Position numbers and translations under genes: made by a program
Source of the DNA: Candidatus Woesearchaeota archaeon
Lineage (GTDB): Archaea > Nanobdellota > Nanobdellia > Woesearchaeales > GW2011-AR4
Length of the DNA stretch: 56,972 bases
Reading direction: 5' to 3'
Assembly: GCA_016177615.1 (NCBI GenBank)
Contig: JACOUX010000041.1
Location: 1 to 56,972, forward strand
Shown: positions 10,167 through 17,559 of the stretch, piece after piece
Layout: each line of letters opens with the position of its first letter
Position numbering within the stretch: position 1 is the first letter of the stretch
The notes under the pieces: generated by a model
What the model was told of the DNA's origin: nothing
What the model saw: the letters and a program-made list of their open reading frames with translations, nothing else
The model's database searches: none

Positions 10167-10274
10167 AATCAAAAGAATTTGAGGTTTCTAAAATCTCAGG
10201 AATTGAAGAACAAGTGCTATGCAGCAATAAAGTAGAGAATTTTAACCAAAATCATTTCAGAAATTTTTTAATCC

Positions 10275-10394
10275 TTAATAAGCAAGAAGCCATTTCCACA
10301 CAGGCACAACTTTTATTTTTTTCATTTTAACTCTTATTTCCTCATCCTGCTCATGCGTCAATATCAATCCCTGCTTCAGCCTGAATTTGTCCAT
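10275..10394 (-). pseudogene. C-terminal remnant of an AAA-type ATPase (DUF4143-like tail)
   Basis: A 39-codon minus-strand reading frame ends with the pattern LKQGLILTHEQDEE ... IKVVPVWKWLL. This resembles the last segment of archaeal and bacterial ATP-binding proteins of the DUF4143 group, whose C-termini finish with a viPvwkwLL-like strand. A stop codon lies just upstream in frame, and no P-loop or other part of such a gene is nearby, so it is most simply the 3' scrap of a deleted gene. It could also be an unrelated short ORF; the call rests on the tail motif alone. Confidence 0.45.
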
Positions 10395-10536
10395 TTGCTT
10401 TTATTTCCTTTGCTATCATGCTAATTAGTAGTTAGCACTTACACATAAATATGCTCATTAGCAATTAGCAAGGAATTATTGGAAAAAACCAAAATAAAAA
10501 GTTAAGTTTTTAAAGACGCTGCTATTTTTATTGCTT

Positions 10537-10875
10537 ATGGGGCGCAGTTCCACAGAAATTCAGCAGGAAGTTTACATCCCTAATGCACCAAGATACCCGG
10601 GCGTTAGGGTGCATGATTGGGAAAAGGTTATTATGGAAAAACCTTATCATAAGGCAACGGGCTATGATATATTATTTGATACTACACTTAAAGTTTTATG
10701 CATGTATATTTTGGATAAAAATGCTGATTTAAGAACAATGGAATTAGCTCTTAAAAAATTTAGAAGGGGATTTCAGGAATTGCAAAGTGAGGATAGAATA
10801 AACATTCAAACCCTTACAGAAATTGTAGCTAAATCCATTGAAGGAATTGCTGCTAAATCAAGGGCGCAAAGGTAA
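10537..10875 (+). CDS. Hypothetical protein
   Basis: 112 residues from the ATG at 10537; a TTG two codons earlier is less likely. A TATA-like TTTTTAAAG lies at about 10506-10514, near 28 bases before the ATG, as expected for a leaderless transcript. The protein is soluble and mostly helical in its second half (DADLRTMELALKKFRRGFQELQ), with no Cys and no recognisable catalytic motif. I do not recognise the family. It sits alone between the remnants at 10.3 kb and the DUF457-like gene 19 bases downstream, with which it may be co-transcribed. Confidence 0.6.
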   Translation: MGRSSTEIQQEVYIPNAPRYPGVRVHDWEKVIMEKPYHKATGYDILFDTTLKVLCMYILDKNADLRTMELALKKFRRGFQELQSEDRINIQTLTEIVAKSIEGIAAKSRAQR

Positions 10876-10894
10876 AAATCATTAAAATTCAAAA

Positions 10895-11368
10895 ATGGAT
10901 TTCTTCGCCCACGGATTGTGGACTTACGCAATCTTCCACAAGAAAGAATACAAGTGGTGGGCTGCCTTGTTTGGGCTTTTGCCTGACGCGCTTTCTTTCG
11001 GGCTATTTGTCACAATGAACATTCTGGCGGGAAACAAACTCAATGGTCCTCCGCCTTTAAGCACTATTCCGAAATTCGTGTTTGTATCTTATAACTATAC
11101 CCATAGCCTTGTTGTATTTGGAATTATATTTTTGTTGATTTGCCTGATTACAAAAAAATGGCTCTGGCCGCTAGCAGCCTGGGGCATACATATCATAACT
11201 GACATTCCAACCCATTCGACAAGCTTTTTTCCGACCCCTTTCCTGTGGCCAATCTCCAGCTATAATTTTAATGGCATAAGCTGGGCAAATGGGTGGTTCA
11301 TGATCCTGAATTATGCCGCCTTAATGTGCGTTTTTATCCTGATTGCAAGAAACAAGAGATTTTCATAA
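10895..11368 (+). CDS. DUF457/YbcI-like membrane-bound metal-dependent hydrolase family protein
   Basis: 157 residues, about four membrane segments. The N-terminal MDFFAHGLWTYAIF, the PDALSF turn, the mid-protein YTHSLVVFG and the HIITDIPTHS motif carry His/Asp residues placed as in the YbcI/YdjM (DUF457) family of membrane proteins annotated as putative metal-dependent hydrolases. The substrate of this family is not established. It lies 19 bases after the preceding hypothetical gene and 33 bases before the next gene, whose own TATA box is in that gap. Confidence 0.65.
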   Translation: MDFFAHGLWTYAIFHKKEYKWWAALFGLLPDALSFGLFVTMNILAGNKLNGPPPLSTIPKFVFVSYNYTHSLVVFGIIFLLICLITKKWLWPLAAWGIHIITDIPTHSTSFFPTPFLWPISSYNFNGISWANGWFMILNYAALMCVFILIARNKRFS

Positions 11369-11370
11369 TC

Positions 11371-11378
11371 TTTAAAAG
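11371..11378 (+). promoter_or_regulatory. TATA-like box for the Ogg2-type glycosylase gene
   Basis: TTTAAAAG is centred about 27 bases before the ATG at 11402, with no ribosome-binding site between. This is the spacing expected when transcription starts at or next to the start codon (leaderless mRNA). Confidence 0.5.
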
Positions 11379-11401
11379 ACACCATAAATTTCCATTATTC
11401 T

Positions 11402-12100
11402 ATGAGCCAAATAGCCAAATTAACAGAGGATTATGGGAATAAAAAAGAAAAAATAAGGGAAAGATTGAGCCAGTTTGAAAAATTCTTCAATGAGCCATGC
11501 TCGTGGCATTATATAAACGGAGAGCTTAAGCTTTTGCCTTCTGAAAAGGATGACAATCAGAGGCTCTTTGAGGAGCTTTCCTTTTGCATTTTTACAGCCA
11601 ATACAAGCGCAGAAATGGGATTAAAGGCGGTTGATGCTGTGAGAGGTGTTTTAATAAGCGGAAACGCCAATGATATGACAAGAAGGCTGGAGGGGATTTA
11701 TAGATTCAACAATCTGAGGCCTGAGTTTATTGTGCATACCAGGAATTATTTAAAGAATACATTGAATTTTGAATTGAAAGGGAAAATAAAGTCCTTCAAG
11801 GATAGGAATGAACTGCGGGATTTTTTTGCGCTTAATAAGGGTATAAAAGGGCTGGCATACAAGGAAGCCTCACACTTTCTCAGGAATATAGGATTCAAGG
11901 GCTATGCAATACTTGACAAGCACATAATAAATTCGCTGCATGAATTCGGAGTTTTAAATTCAAATACGAAGCCGAAGAATCCAAGGGAATATTTTGAGAT
12001 GGAGCAGAAGTTCATTGAATTCTCAAAAGATGTTGGAATTGACATGGATGAACTGGATTTGCTCTTATGGAGCAGGAAAAGCGGAAGGATTTTGAAATAA
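11402..12100 (+). CDS. Archaeal 8-oxoguanine DNA glycosylase/AP lyase (Ogg2 type)
   Basis: 232 residues, close to the usual Ogg2 length of about 210-230. Base-excision repair: removes 8-oxoguanine and cleaves the AP site. The helix-hairpin-helix region holds the putative catalytic lysine (K154 in GLAYKEASHF) and, 18 residues later, the aspartate (D172 in YAILDKHI); the same spacing is seen in the Methanocaldococcus jannaschii Ogg2 pair. The C-terminus ends LWSRKSGRILK, fitting the C-terminal lysine important for base recognition in this subfamily. A good leaderless promoter precedes it. The endonuclease III gene lies 480 bases downstream on the same strand. Confidence 0.85.
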   Translation: MSQIAKLTEDYGNKKEKIRERLSQFEKFFNEPCSWHYINGELKLLPSEKDDNQRLFEELSFCIFTANTSAEMGLKAVDAVRGVLISGNANDMTRRLEGIYRFNNLRPEFIVHTRNYLKNTLNFELKGKIKSFKDRNELRDFFALNKGIKGLAYKEASHFLRNIGFKGYAILDKHIINSLHEFGVLNSNTKPKNPREYFEMEQKFIEFSKDVGIDMDELDLLLWSRKSGRILK

Positions 12101-12103
12101 AAA

Positions 12104-12538
12104 ATGAAGCCAAACCCCAAAGTTCAAAGATTATACGAACTCCATACCAAACATCTTGACAGGGATGCGCGGCATTTGGGAGATGCGGAAAACCTGCAGG
12201 AATTGATAGAATATACTGAGCGAAATAAGCCGGCTGCGTATATGCTTGCAAAGTGCTGTACTGACGGAACCCCAACACTTCAATTAGCTTATAGGCCTGC
12301 AACTGCTGGTAGCAAAATTACCGTTAGGAGGGTTCGGCTAGGAATGCTCTCAGATCAGGAAAGGCTTAAATTAGTGCAAATCTTGGAAAGAGAAAGTGTC
12401 CCCTTCAGGCAAACCTCTTACCTATCATTAAATTCTGATTTTACTGAAACTGAAAGTTGTAGGAAGCAGGAAAGGCTAAGCTTATATTATCAAGTCGCAA
12501 TGAAGATCTTGGAATTATGGAATAGGGCGGCACATTAA
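12104..12538 (+). CDS. Hypothetical protein between two DNA-repair genes
   Basis: 144 residues, starting 3 bases after the Ogg2 stop, so probably co-transcribed. Soluble, basic, mixed alpha/beta; contains AKCCTDG and a C-terminal helix (YYQVAMKILELWNRAA). No known domain is recognised, and no zinc motif or catalytic signature is seen. Its place between Ogg2 and Nth is suggestive only. Confidence 0.6.
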   Translation: MKPNPKVQRLYELHTKHLDRDARHLGDAENLQELIEYTERNKPAAYMLAKCCTDGTPTLQLAYRPATAGSKITVRRVRLGMLSDQERLKLVQILERESVPFRQTSYLSLNSDFTETESCRKQERLSLYYQVAMKILELWNRAAH

Positions 12539-12580
12539 AAATACATACTGCATCAAAATTTCAAATATCAGAAAATTGGC

Positions 12581-13243
12581 ATGGCAGATATAAAAAACAT
12601 AGGCAAAATAATAAGCCTTCTTCGGAAAGAGGTAAAAGATTTTGAAAACCCGGTAGTTTCCAAAATTGGAGAGATACAACAAGATCCTTTTAAGGTTTTA
12701 ATTTCATGCATTCTAAGCTTGCGCACGCAGGATAGGACAACTGGCCCGGTTGCCTTGAGGCTTTTTGAAGCCGCTGGCACGCCGCAAAAACTGGCAAAAA
12801 TGTCTTTAGGCAAAATACAAAGAATAATTCGCCCAGTTAATTACTACATAACAAAATCCAAGCGAATAAAAGGCATTGCAAAAACAATAATAAGGGATTA
12901 CGATGGCAAAGTGCCTGATAATTTTGATGAGTTAATGAAGCTGAAAGGCGTCGGCAAAAAGACAGCCGCAATTACCATGGTCTATGGTCACGGTAAGGCA
13001 GATTATATACCAGTAGATATCCATGTTTTTGTAATATCAAATCGCTTGGGATGGGTCAAAACAAAAAACGCAGATCAAACAATGGACGAGCTGATGAAGA
13101 TTGTTCCAAAAAAATATTGGAGTGATTTAAATGATTTATTTGTTCTTCATGGCCAAAATGTCTGCCTGACTAATTCCCCTTTCTGCTCGAGATGCGCTGT
13201 AAATGGCTGCTGCCCGAAAATCGGAATCGTAAGAAGCCGCTAA
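12581..13243 (+). CDS. nth: Endonuclease III (DNA glycosylase/AP lyase)
   Basis: 220 residues, full length. Removes oxidised pyrimidines and nicks the AP site. The HhH motif LKGVGKKTAA carries the catalytic lysine (K127), with the paired aspartate 18 residues on (D145 in PVDIHVF), the same spacing as K120/D138 of E. coli Nth. A C-terminal Cys-X6-Cys-X2-Cys-X5-Cys pattern (CLTNSPFC through NGCC) gives the [4Fe-4S] cluster. All key residues are present, so the enzyme should be active. It is 42 bases after the hypothetical gene and 37 bases before pepA. Confidence 0.93.
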   Translation: MADIKNIGKIISLLRKEVKDFENPVVSKIGEIQQDPFKVLISCILSLRTQDRTTGPVALRLFEAAGTPQKLAKMSLGKIQRIIRPVNYYITKSKRIKGIAKTIIRDYDGKVPDNFDELMKLKGVGKKTAAITMVYGHGKADYIPVDIHVFVISNRLGWVKTKNADQTMDELMKIVPKKYWSDLNDLFVLHGQNVCLTNSPFCSRCAVNGCCPKIGIVRSR

Positions 13244-13280
13244 CAAAAGATTAATAAACAGCTTAAAGATTTCCCTTACA

Positions 13281-14780
13281 ATGGAAAATCAATCTGTTTC
13301 TGTCAGGTCAATGAAATGCAGCCTTGATAAGGTAAAAGACAATGCATTGCTAATCGGGTTCATTAAGGAAAAGACAGGATTAAGCGGAGAGCTCAAAAAA
13401 TTTGATGCTGAGCATGGCAATATCGTCAGCTCTTTCATAAGGGACAACAGTTTCAAGGCGGAGAAAGGCGACGTGAAAAGCATTTACATTAATAAAAGCC
13501 TGAAAAACATCGTACTTGTCGGCCTTGGGGAACAGGATAAGTTCAGCATCAGCGTAATGCAGAATGCAGTCGCTGATGCCTGCAAAAAGCTGAGAAATGG
13601 AGTGGAGTCGTTAAGCATTTTATTGGGCTCTTTTTCCGGAGGGGTGCTGGATGAGAAGGAGCTGGCTGAAAAAGCTTCCCTAGGATGCCTGATGGGGCTG
13701 TACAAATTCACTGAATTCAAGACCAAGGACAAGGACAAAATAAAAAGCATCAGGCAAATAACGCTAATAACTGATTCCGGCCATAATCTTGAAAAAGAGA
13801 CAGAATATGCCGCTATTGTCGCTGAAGCAGTTAACAAAACAAGGGATTTTGTCAATACACCCCCAAATGTTGCAACTCCAGAGCATATTGCGGATTATGC
13901 AAAAAATATAGGCAAAAATTTTGGTATCAAAGCCAAAATTTTTGATGAAAATGGGATTGCAAAAATGAAGATGGGCTGTTTTTTGGGAGTTGCCCGGGGC
14001 AGCGTGAATAAGCCAAGGCTTGTTGTTCTGGAATATAATGGCGCAGCAAAAAGCAAAAAGCCGATTGTGATTGTCGGCAAGGGAGTAACATTTGACAGCG
14101 GCGGGCTTAACGTCAAGCCATATCCTTACATCCTTAATATGAAGGATGACAAAGGAGGCGCCTTGGCAGCAATCCATACCATTGAGGCGTGCGCAAAGCT
14201 CAGGATGCCTGTAAATTTGGTTGTTATTGCTCCATTCTGCGAGAACATGATTGATGCTGCTTCTTACAGGCCGGATGATGTCCTGACTGCGTACAACGGA
14301 ATGACTGTTGAGATTAAAAATACGGATGCAGAAGGCAGGCTGATTTTGGCTGATGCATTGGCTTACGCTGCTGAGCTGAAGCCTGAAGTGATTATTGACA
14401 TTGCCACATTGACAGGCGCAAGCATGGTAACACTTGGGTATGTTGCAACACCTTTCCTTGCGACAGATGAAAAATTAAGCGAAAAAATAAAAAGCGCTTC
14501 CAAAAAAAGCCTTGAGAAAGTCTGGGAGCTGCCTCTTTGGCCGGAATTTGAGGAAAGCATAAAGAGCGATGTAGCCGATATTAAGAACATAAGCGAAGAA
14601 GGAGATGCAGGAGTGATAATAGGGGCGACGTTTCTGAAAAATTTTGTGGGTGAAGTTCCGTGGGCGCACATTGACATAGGGACAACAGTCTGGTCAAAAG
14701 TTGACAAGGGAATTCTTACAAAAGGAGGCACAGGGGCTACTGTAAGGCTGATGATGGAATTGCTGAGGGAGTGGAAGTGA
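13281..14780 (+). CDS. pepA: Cytosol (leucyl) aminopeptidase, M17 family
   Basis: 499 residues, typical for the family. Cytosolic di-zinc/manganese aminopeptidase acting in peptide turnover. The N-terminal macro-like regulatory domain (about 1-165) is followed by the catalytic domain with GKGVTFDSGGLNVKP (catalytic lysine and metal-binding Asp) and the family signature NTDAEGRLILADAL (about 346-359; metal-binding Asp/Glu and catalytic Arg). All signatures are intact. A start at ATG 13281 fits the domain boundary. Confidence 0.95.
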   Translation: MENQSVSVRSMKCSLDKVKDNALLIGFIKEKTGLSGELKKFDAEHGNIVSSFIRDNSFKAEKGDVKSIYINKSLKNIVLVGLGEQDKFSISVMQNAVADACKKLRNGVESLSILLGSFSGGVLDEKELAEKASLGCLMGLYKFTEFKTKDKDKIKSIRQITLITDSGHNLEKETEYAAIVAEAVNKTRDFVNTPPNVATPEHIADYAKNIGKNFGIKAKIFDENGIAKMKMGCFLGVARGSVNKPRLVVLEYNGAAKSKKPIVIVGKGVTFDSGGLNVKPYPYILNMKDDKGGALAAIHTIEACAKLRMPVNLVVIAPFCENMIDAASYRPDDVLTAYNGMTVEIKNTDAEGRLILADALAYAAELKPEVIIDIATLTGASMVTLGYVATPFLATDEKLSEKIKSASKKSLEKVWELPLWPEFEESIKSDVADIKNISEEGDAGVIIGATFLKNFVGEVPWAHIDIGTTVWSKVDKGILTKGGTGATVRLMMELLREWK

Positions 14781-14816
14781 AAGAACAATGGAGATTGTAT
14801 TTACTAATCAAGAATC

Positions 14817-15026
14817 CTGATTTTTAACGACAAAGAAGCGGATGCCATCTATATAGAATTTAGGAAAGGCGATTTTGCCAAAAATAAGAAAATAGATGAC
14901 TTTACACTTATTGACTTGGACAACGAAAATAATATATTAGGTATAGAGCTGCTTGATGTAAACACAAGAATTCCAGTTGAATCTCTTTCTGAAGTGCATG
15001 TGAAGAATTTTATTATGGCACATTAA
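14817..15026 (+). CDS. DUF2283 family small protein with no canonical start codon
   Basis: Reads IFNDKEADAIYIEFRKG and then LDNENNILGIELLDV, a clear DUF2283 pattern (usual start MKI.YDKEADALYI). The frame opens at 14808 after a stop and has no ATG, GTG or TTG before the conserved part; the best start is CTG at 14817 (69 residues), with ATT at 14820 as alternative. An ATG at 14788 in another frame could have been the original start if a base was gained or lost between it and 14817. So this is either a CTG-start gene or a lightly decayed one. Function of DUF2283 is unknown; such genes often lie near toxin-antitoxin loci, as here. Confidence 0.6.
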   Translation: MIFNDKEADAIYIEFRKGDFAKNKKIDDFTLIDLDNENNILGIELLDVNTRIPVESLSEVHVKNFIMAH

Positions 15027-15089
15027 AGGAATAAATATAGATATAAATTTGTTATAATTTTCCGATGGATAGAATTAAGAATAAAGTAA

Positions 15090-15464
15090 TCAGATTGGAA
15101 TTGCCACGTCAATCTTTTGATATTCAACTCTAGGAACAATATTTTCCCTGCCTCTTTCTTGTGGTTTTAAATCCACCATGCCCAGATTATTCAGGAGTTT
15201 CAAATCCGCATTAACGCTTTTGCTGTCTCTCTCTACTATTTTTGCCAGCTGATAGATGGATTTTGGCTTGTATCTTTTTATTGCTTTTATCAATTCAAGC
15301 CTTTTGTTTGTAAGGGCCTTCCTCATGATGTCTATATTGCTAAAGCTAATTGACTCTTTTTTACTAACTGATTTTCCCTCCTTTAGCTTTTCCATTACCC
15401 CTTTTGCTTCTTTCAGGGTGTCCTCCACTGATTTGATCTCAACAGCAATGTTTTTAATTTTCAT
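15090..15464 (-). CDS. TumA-like antitoxin (HVO_A0114-type winged-helix DNA-binding protein)
   Basis: 124 residues. An N-terminal helical region (about 1-45) is followed by a winged helix (about 50-110; KRYKPKSIYQLAKIVERDSKSVNADLK as two turns of an HTH, then LNNLGMVDL). This matches the HVO_A0114/COG4190 regulator family, reported as the antitoxin of TumE toxins. Its ATG overlaps the upstream toxin stop by 4 bases (ATGA), so the two are translated together. Presumed role: neutralise the toxin and repress the operon through the palindrome at 15746-15758. Confidence 0.75.
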   Translation of the reverse strand: MKIKNIAVEIKSVEDTLKEAKGVMEKLKEGKSVSKKESISFSNIDIMRKALTNKRLELIKAIKRYKPKSIYQLAKIVERDSKSVNADLKLLNNLGMVDLKPQERGRENIVPRVEYQKIDVAIPI

Positions 15465-15739
15465 TTTAGCATCATCCCTTGCATATCCTCATAAAAGTCA
15501 TTTAGCAGCTTGTCAACACTCTCAAAATTATATTTTAATTCCTTATCATGAAAATGTTTGTGGTGCCCTTTTCTTTCGTGGTTGTCATAGCCCAAAATCC
15601 TTTTGGTATTTTTTATTAAAACCAGCGAATAATGAAATCCTTCGGGGTTATATTTGTCCTTTTTTACCTGCCATATCCTTATTTCCATCAAATGCTCGTT
15701 GTCCAAAATCTTCTTATCGTGAAAAACAAGCTCAGACAT
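15461..15739 (-). CDS. TumE-family toxin (DUF6516)
   Basis: 92 residues. The motif KRILGYDNHERKGHHKHF, with clustered His and a GYDN turn, followed by a short helical tail, is characteristic of the TumE/DUF6516 toxin family. First gene of a two-gene minus-strand operon with the TumA-like antitoxin. A TATA-like box (plus-strand ATTTAAAG near 15762-15769) lies about 26 bases upstream, and a 13-base palindrome lies between box and start. Confidence 0.75.
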   Translation of the reverse strand: MSELVFHDKKILDNEHLMEIRIWQVKKDKYNPEGFHYSLVLIKNTKRILGYDNHERKGHHKHFHDKELKYNFESVDKLLNDFYEDMQGMMLK

Positions 15740-15745
15740 AATATA

Positions 15746-15758
15746 GGTATGATATACC
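15746..15758. promoter_or_regulatory. Palindromic operator of the TumE/TumA operon
   Basis: GGTAT-GAT-ATACC lies between the TATA-like box and the TumE start codon, where a bound repressor would block transcription start. Inferred target of the TumA-like regulator. Confidence 0.5.
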
Positions 15759-15784
15759 GCTATTTAAAGCTTTCTGTTTTTATT

Positions 15785-15915
15785 TTAAGGCTCTATCGCA
15801 TTCTTCCAGAGCAGGTTAAAATATTCGATATAGCTGTCTGCAACTTCCCTGTTCTGCACCAGGAAGCATATTTTTTGCTCCGGCGTGACAATTGAAATGG
15901 CAACCTTGTCGTTAC
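15785..15915 (-). pseudogene. 3' fragment of a TrmB-like transcriptional regulator
   Basis: The minus strand ends with [21 protein letters not shown] followed by REVADSYIEYFNLLWKNA, resembling the last strand-helix segment of TrmB/HTH-type sugar-sensing regulators (pattern dDKvaii...fiieNkeiaetf..yFn.lWk). Upstream of about 15915 the sequence no longer looks like a regulator; instead the plus strand codes for a PEP-utiliser domain. No N-terminal HTH is present, so this is a truncated remnant. Confidence 0.55.
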
Positions 15916-16174
15916 TGCAGACCTGCCAAAGGTTGGGGAAGGGGATGTTTTGGTGGCGGTTACGACTCATCCCGACTATGTTCCAACTATGCAGAAGGCT
16001 GCTGCAATTGTTACAGATGAAGGTGGCATCACAAGCCATGCGGCTATTGTATCAAGAGAGCTTGGAATTCCCTGTGTTGTAGGAACAAAGACAGCTACAA
16101 AGACCTTAAAAGACGGGGATTATGTTGAAGTAGATGGTGGCAGGGGAATTGCCAGGATAATCAAAAAATCTTAA
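15896..16174 (+). pseudogene. 5'-truncated phosphohistidine (swivelling) domain of a PEP-utilising enzyme
   Basis: The frame reads [19 protein letters not shown], then [19 protein letters not shown] and GIPCVVGT to the stop at 16174. This is the PEP-utilisers mobile domain, with the phosphorylatable His in GGITSHAA. The first beta strand and a proper start are missing: the frame opens after a TGA at 15893, and only TTG 15950 or GTG 15953 could start it, inside the domain. Its upstream side runs into the antiparallel TrmB-like fragment, so a recombination junction near 15905-15925 is likely. The separate ATP-binding domain lies 25 bases downstream. Confidence 0.65.
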
Positions 16175-16177
16175 ATA
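16170..16177 (+). promoter_or_regulatory. TATA-like box for the PEP/pyruvate-binding domain gene
   Basis: CTTAAATA overlaps the stop of the upstream fragment and lies about 26 bases before the ATG at 16200. This suggests the ATP-binding-domain gene has its own leaderless promoter and does not depend on the truncated upstream gene. Confidence 0.4.
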
Positions 16178-16199
16178 CCACCATAGTTGTATTTCTATT

Positions 16200-17138
16200 A
16201 TGCCGCAGAAAATGTTTATTAAGTGGTTTAATGGAATAAGAAGGGAAGACATTTCTTTAGTCGGAGGCAAAGCAGCTAATCTTGGAGAAATGTTTTCCAG
16301 TTTCCCCATTCCTGACGGATTTTGCATAACTGTGAATGCTTTTGAGAAATTCCTGAAGGCTGCACAAATCAAGGATAAAATAAGTATCCAGCTTAAAAAA
16401 ATTAATATTAATAATTTAAAGAATATTGAAAATGTTTCCAAAAACCTAAGCAGATTGATTTTAAAATCTAAAATGCCAAAAGAAGTTGAAGAAGCTATAA
16501 TAGCTGATTACAGTAAAATTAATGGCTTTGTCGCTGTCAGGAGCTCCGCTGTTGCCGAGGACATGGAGAATGCCTCATTTGCGGGGCAGCAGGCAACTTT
16601 TCTTAATGTAAAAGGGGGCAAAGACTTAATCAAATATGTAAAGGAATGCTGGGCTTCATTTTATACTTCAAGGGCTATCATCTATAGAGAAAGAAATAAG
16701 TTCGATCATAACCCAAAAATGGCTGTCGTTGTGCAGAAAATGGTAGGCTCAAAGAAATCTGGGGTTGTTTTCACGGTAAACCCTGTCACAAAAAACATGA
16801 ATGAAATGGTAATAGAATCAATTTTCGGGCTTGGAGAGGCGATTGTTTCTGGAATTGTCACGCCAGACAATTTTGTCATTAACAAAAAGACCAAAAGAAT
16901 CATTAGTGAAGCAGTCAATGAAAAAAAGATTGCAATCATAAGGAAAGATGGCAAAAATAAGGCTGTTAAATTGGACAGCAAAAAAGCAAATGAGAAGTCA
17001 TTGAGCAGTAAAGAGCTGAAAGAGCTGGTTAAAGAATGCCTTAATATTGAAAGATATTACAAAAAGCCCATGGACATAGAATGGGCGATTGACGGCAAGC
17101 TCTATATTCTGCAGGCGAGACCGATAACGACTCTCTAA
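16200..17138 (+). CDS. PEP synthase/pyruvate phosphate dikinase-type ATP-binding domain, stand-alone
   Basis: 312 residues, only the N-terminal nucleotide- and pyruvate-binding part; complete PEP synthases are about 750-800. Visible landmarks are SLVGGKAANLGEM (about 18-30), VAVRSSAVAEDM (about 105-117), NASFAGQQATF, VVVQKMVGSKKSGVVFTVNP, IESIFGLGEAIVSG and the C-terminal YILQARPITTL, all canonical for PPDK_N. The PEP/pyruvate-binding TIM-barrel domain is absent here; a truncated phosphohistidine domain lies upstream, the reverse of normal order. It may work in trans with other proteins, as split PEP-synthase parts occur in archaea, or be left from a broken gene. Its own promoter and intact frame argue that it is expressed. 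Confidence 0.85.
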   Translation: MPQKMFIKWFNGIRREDISLVGGKAANLGEMFSSFPIPDGFCITVNAFEKFLKAAQIKDKISIQLKKININNLKNIENVSKNLSRLILKSKMPKEVEEAIIADYSKINGFVAVRSSAVAEDMENASFAGQQATFLNVKGGKDLIKYVKECWASFYTSRAIIYRERNKFDHNPKMAVVVQKMVGSKKSGVVFTVNPVTKNMNEMVIESIFGLGEAIVSGIVTPDNFVINKKTKRIISEAVNEKKIAIIRKDGKNKAVKLDSKKANEKSLSSKELKELVKECLNIERYYKKPMDIEWAIDGKLYILQARPITTL

Positions 17139-17181
17139 AAACTCTAAATCCTTAAATAGTAGATAAAAAAATTAATTGAAA

Positions 17182-17511
17182 ATGAGCAAGCTACTCTCAA
17201 TCATTGCGCTGCCATTGAGCATTCTGATTGCGCTCGATTATTTCAAAATTTATGATCCAAGCCAGCTTATCCCATATGATATAACATTAACAGGGGCAGT
17301 TTACCTTGTTCTGATGCAAATTCTTTCATATTTTATGGTGCATATTTCAAACCAAGGCACGACATTCATGGGGAAAATAATCAAAATAATATTAGCTCTT
17401 CCGGGAATAGTTTATCTGCTTAGCATCATTTATCCGCTGGATTTGGGCTTTGATTTGGGCATTGTAATCGCTTTGTTCCTGTTCACGGAAGGCATTTATG
17501 GGCTGCACTGA
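17182..17511 (+). CDS. Small polytopic membrane protein, unknown
   Basis: 109 residues from the ATG at 17182 (TTG at 17176 is less likely). Four hydrophobic segments are visible: LLSIIALPLSILIAL, TLTGAVYLVLMQILSYF, KIIKIILALPGIVYLLSIIY and FDLGIVIALFLFTEGIY. No motif suggests transport or catalysis. It stands between the PEP-synthase fragment and trxB, with its own A/T-rich upstream region and a separate promoter for trxB behind it. Confidence 0.65.
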   Translation: MSKLLSIIALPLSILIALDYFKIYDPSQLIPYDITLTGAVYLVLMQILSYFMVHISNQGTTFMGKIIKIILALPGIVYLLSIIYPLDLGFDLGIVIALFLFTEGIYGLH

Positions 17512-17526
17512 AAGTTTAGCATAACA

Positions 17527-17535
17527 TTTATAAAA
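17527..17535 (+). promoter_or_regulatory. TATA box of trxB
   Basis: TTTATAAAA lies about 29 bases before the trxB ATG at 17560, with no ribosome-binding site; a strong leaderless-type archaeal promoter. Confidence 0.55.
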
Positions 17536-17559
17536 CTTAGATTTTTTCTAAAATCAAAA

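Larger units (their letters stand above)
9984..10536. other. Intergenic region with palindromes and gene remnants
   Basis: A 553-base gap. At its left edge a short +1-frame reading (ATG at 9981) gives VCNTCDGTCNAM, which looks like a leftover Cys-rich module of the preceding gene family. Next come two adjacent palindromic elements (10074-10109 and 10112-10166) and, on the minus strand, a 39-codon fragment of an ATPase gene (10275-10394). The last 140 bases are AT-rich and hold the promoter of the gene at 10537. Confidence 0.6.
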
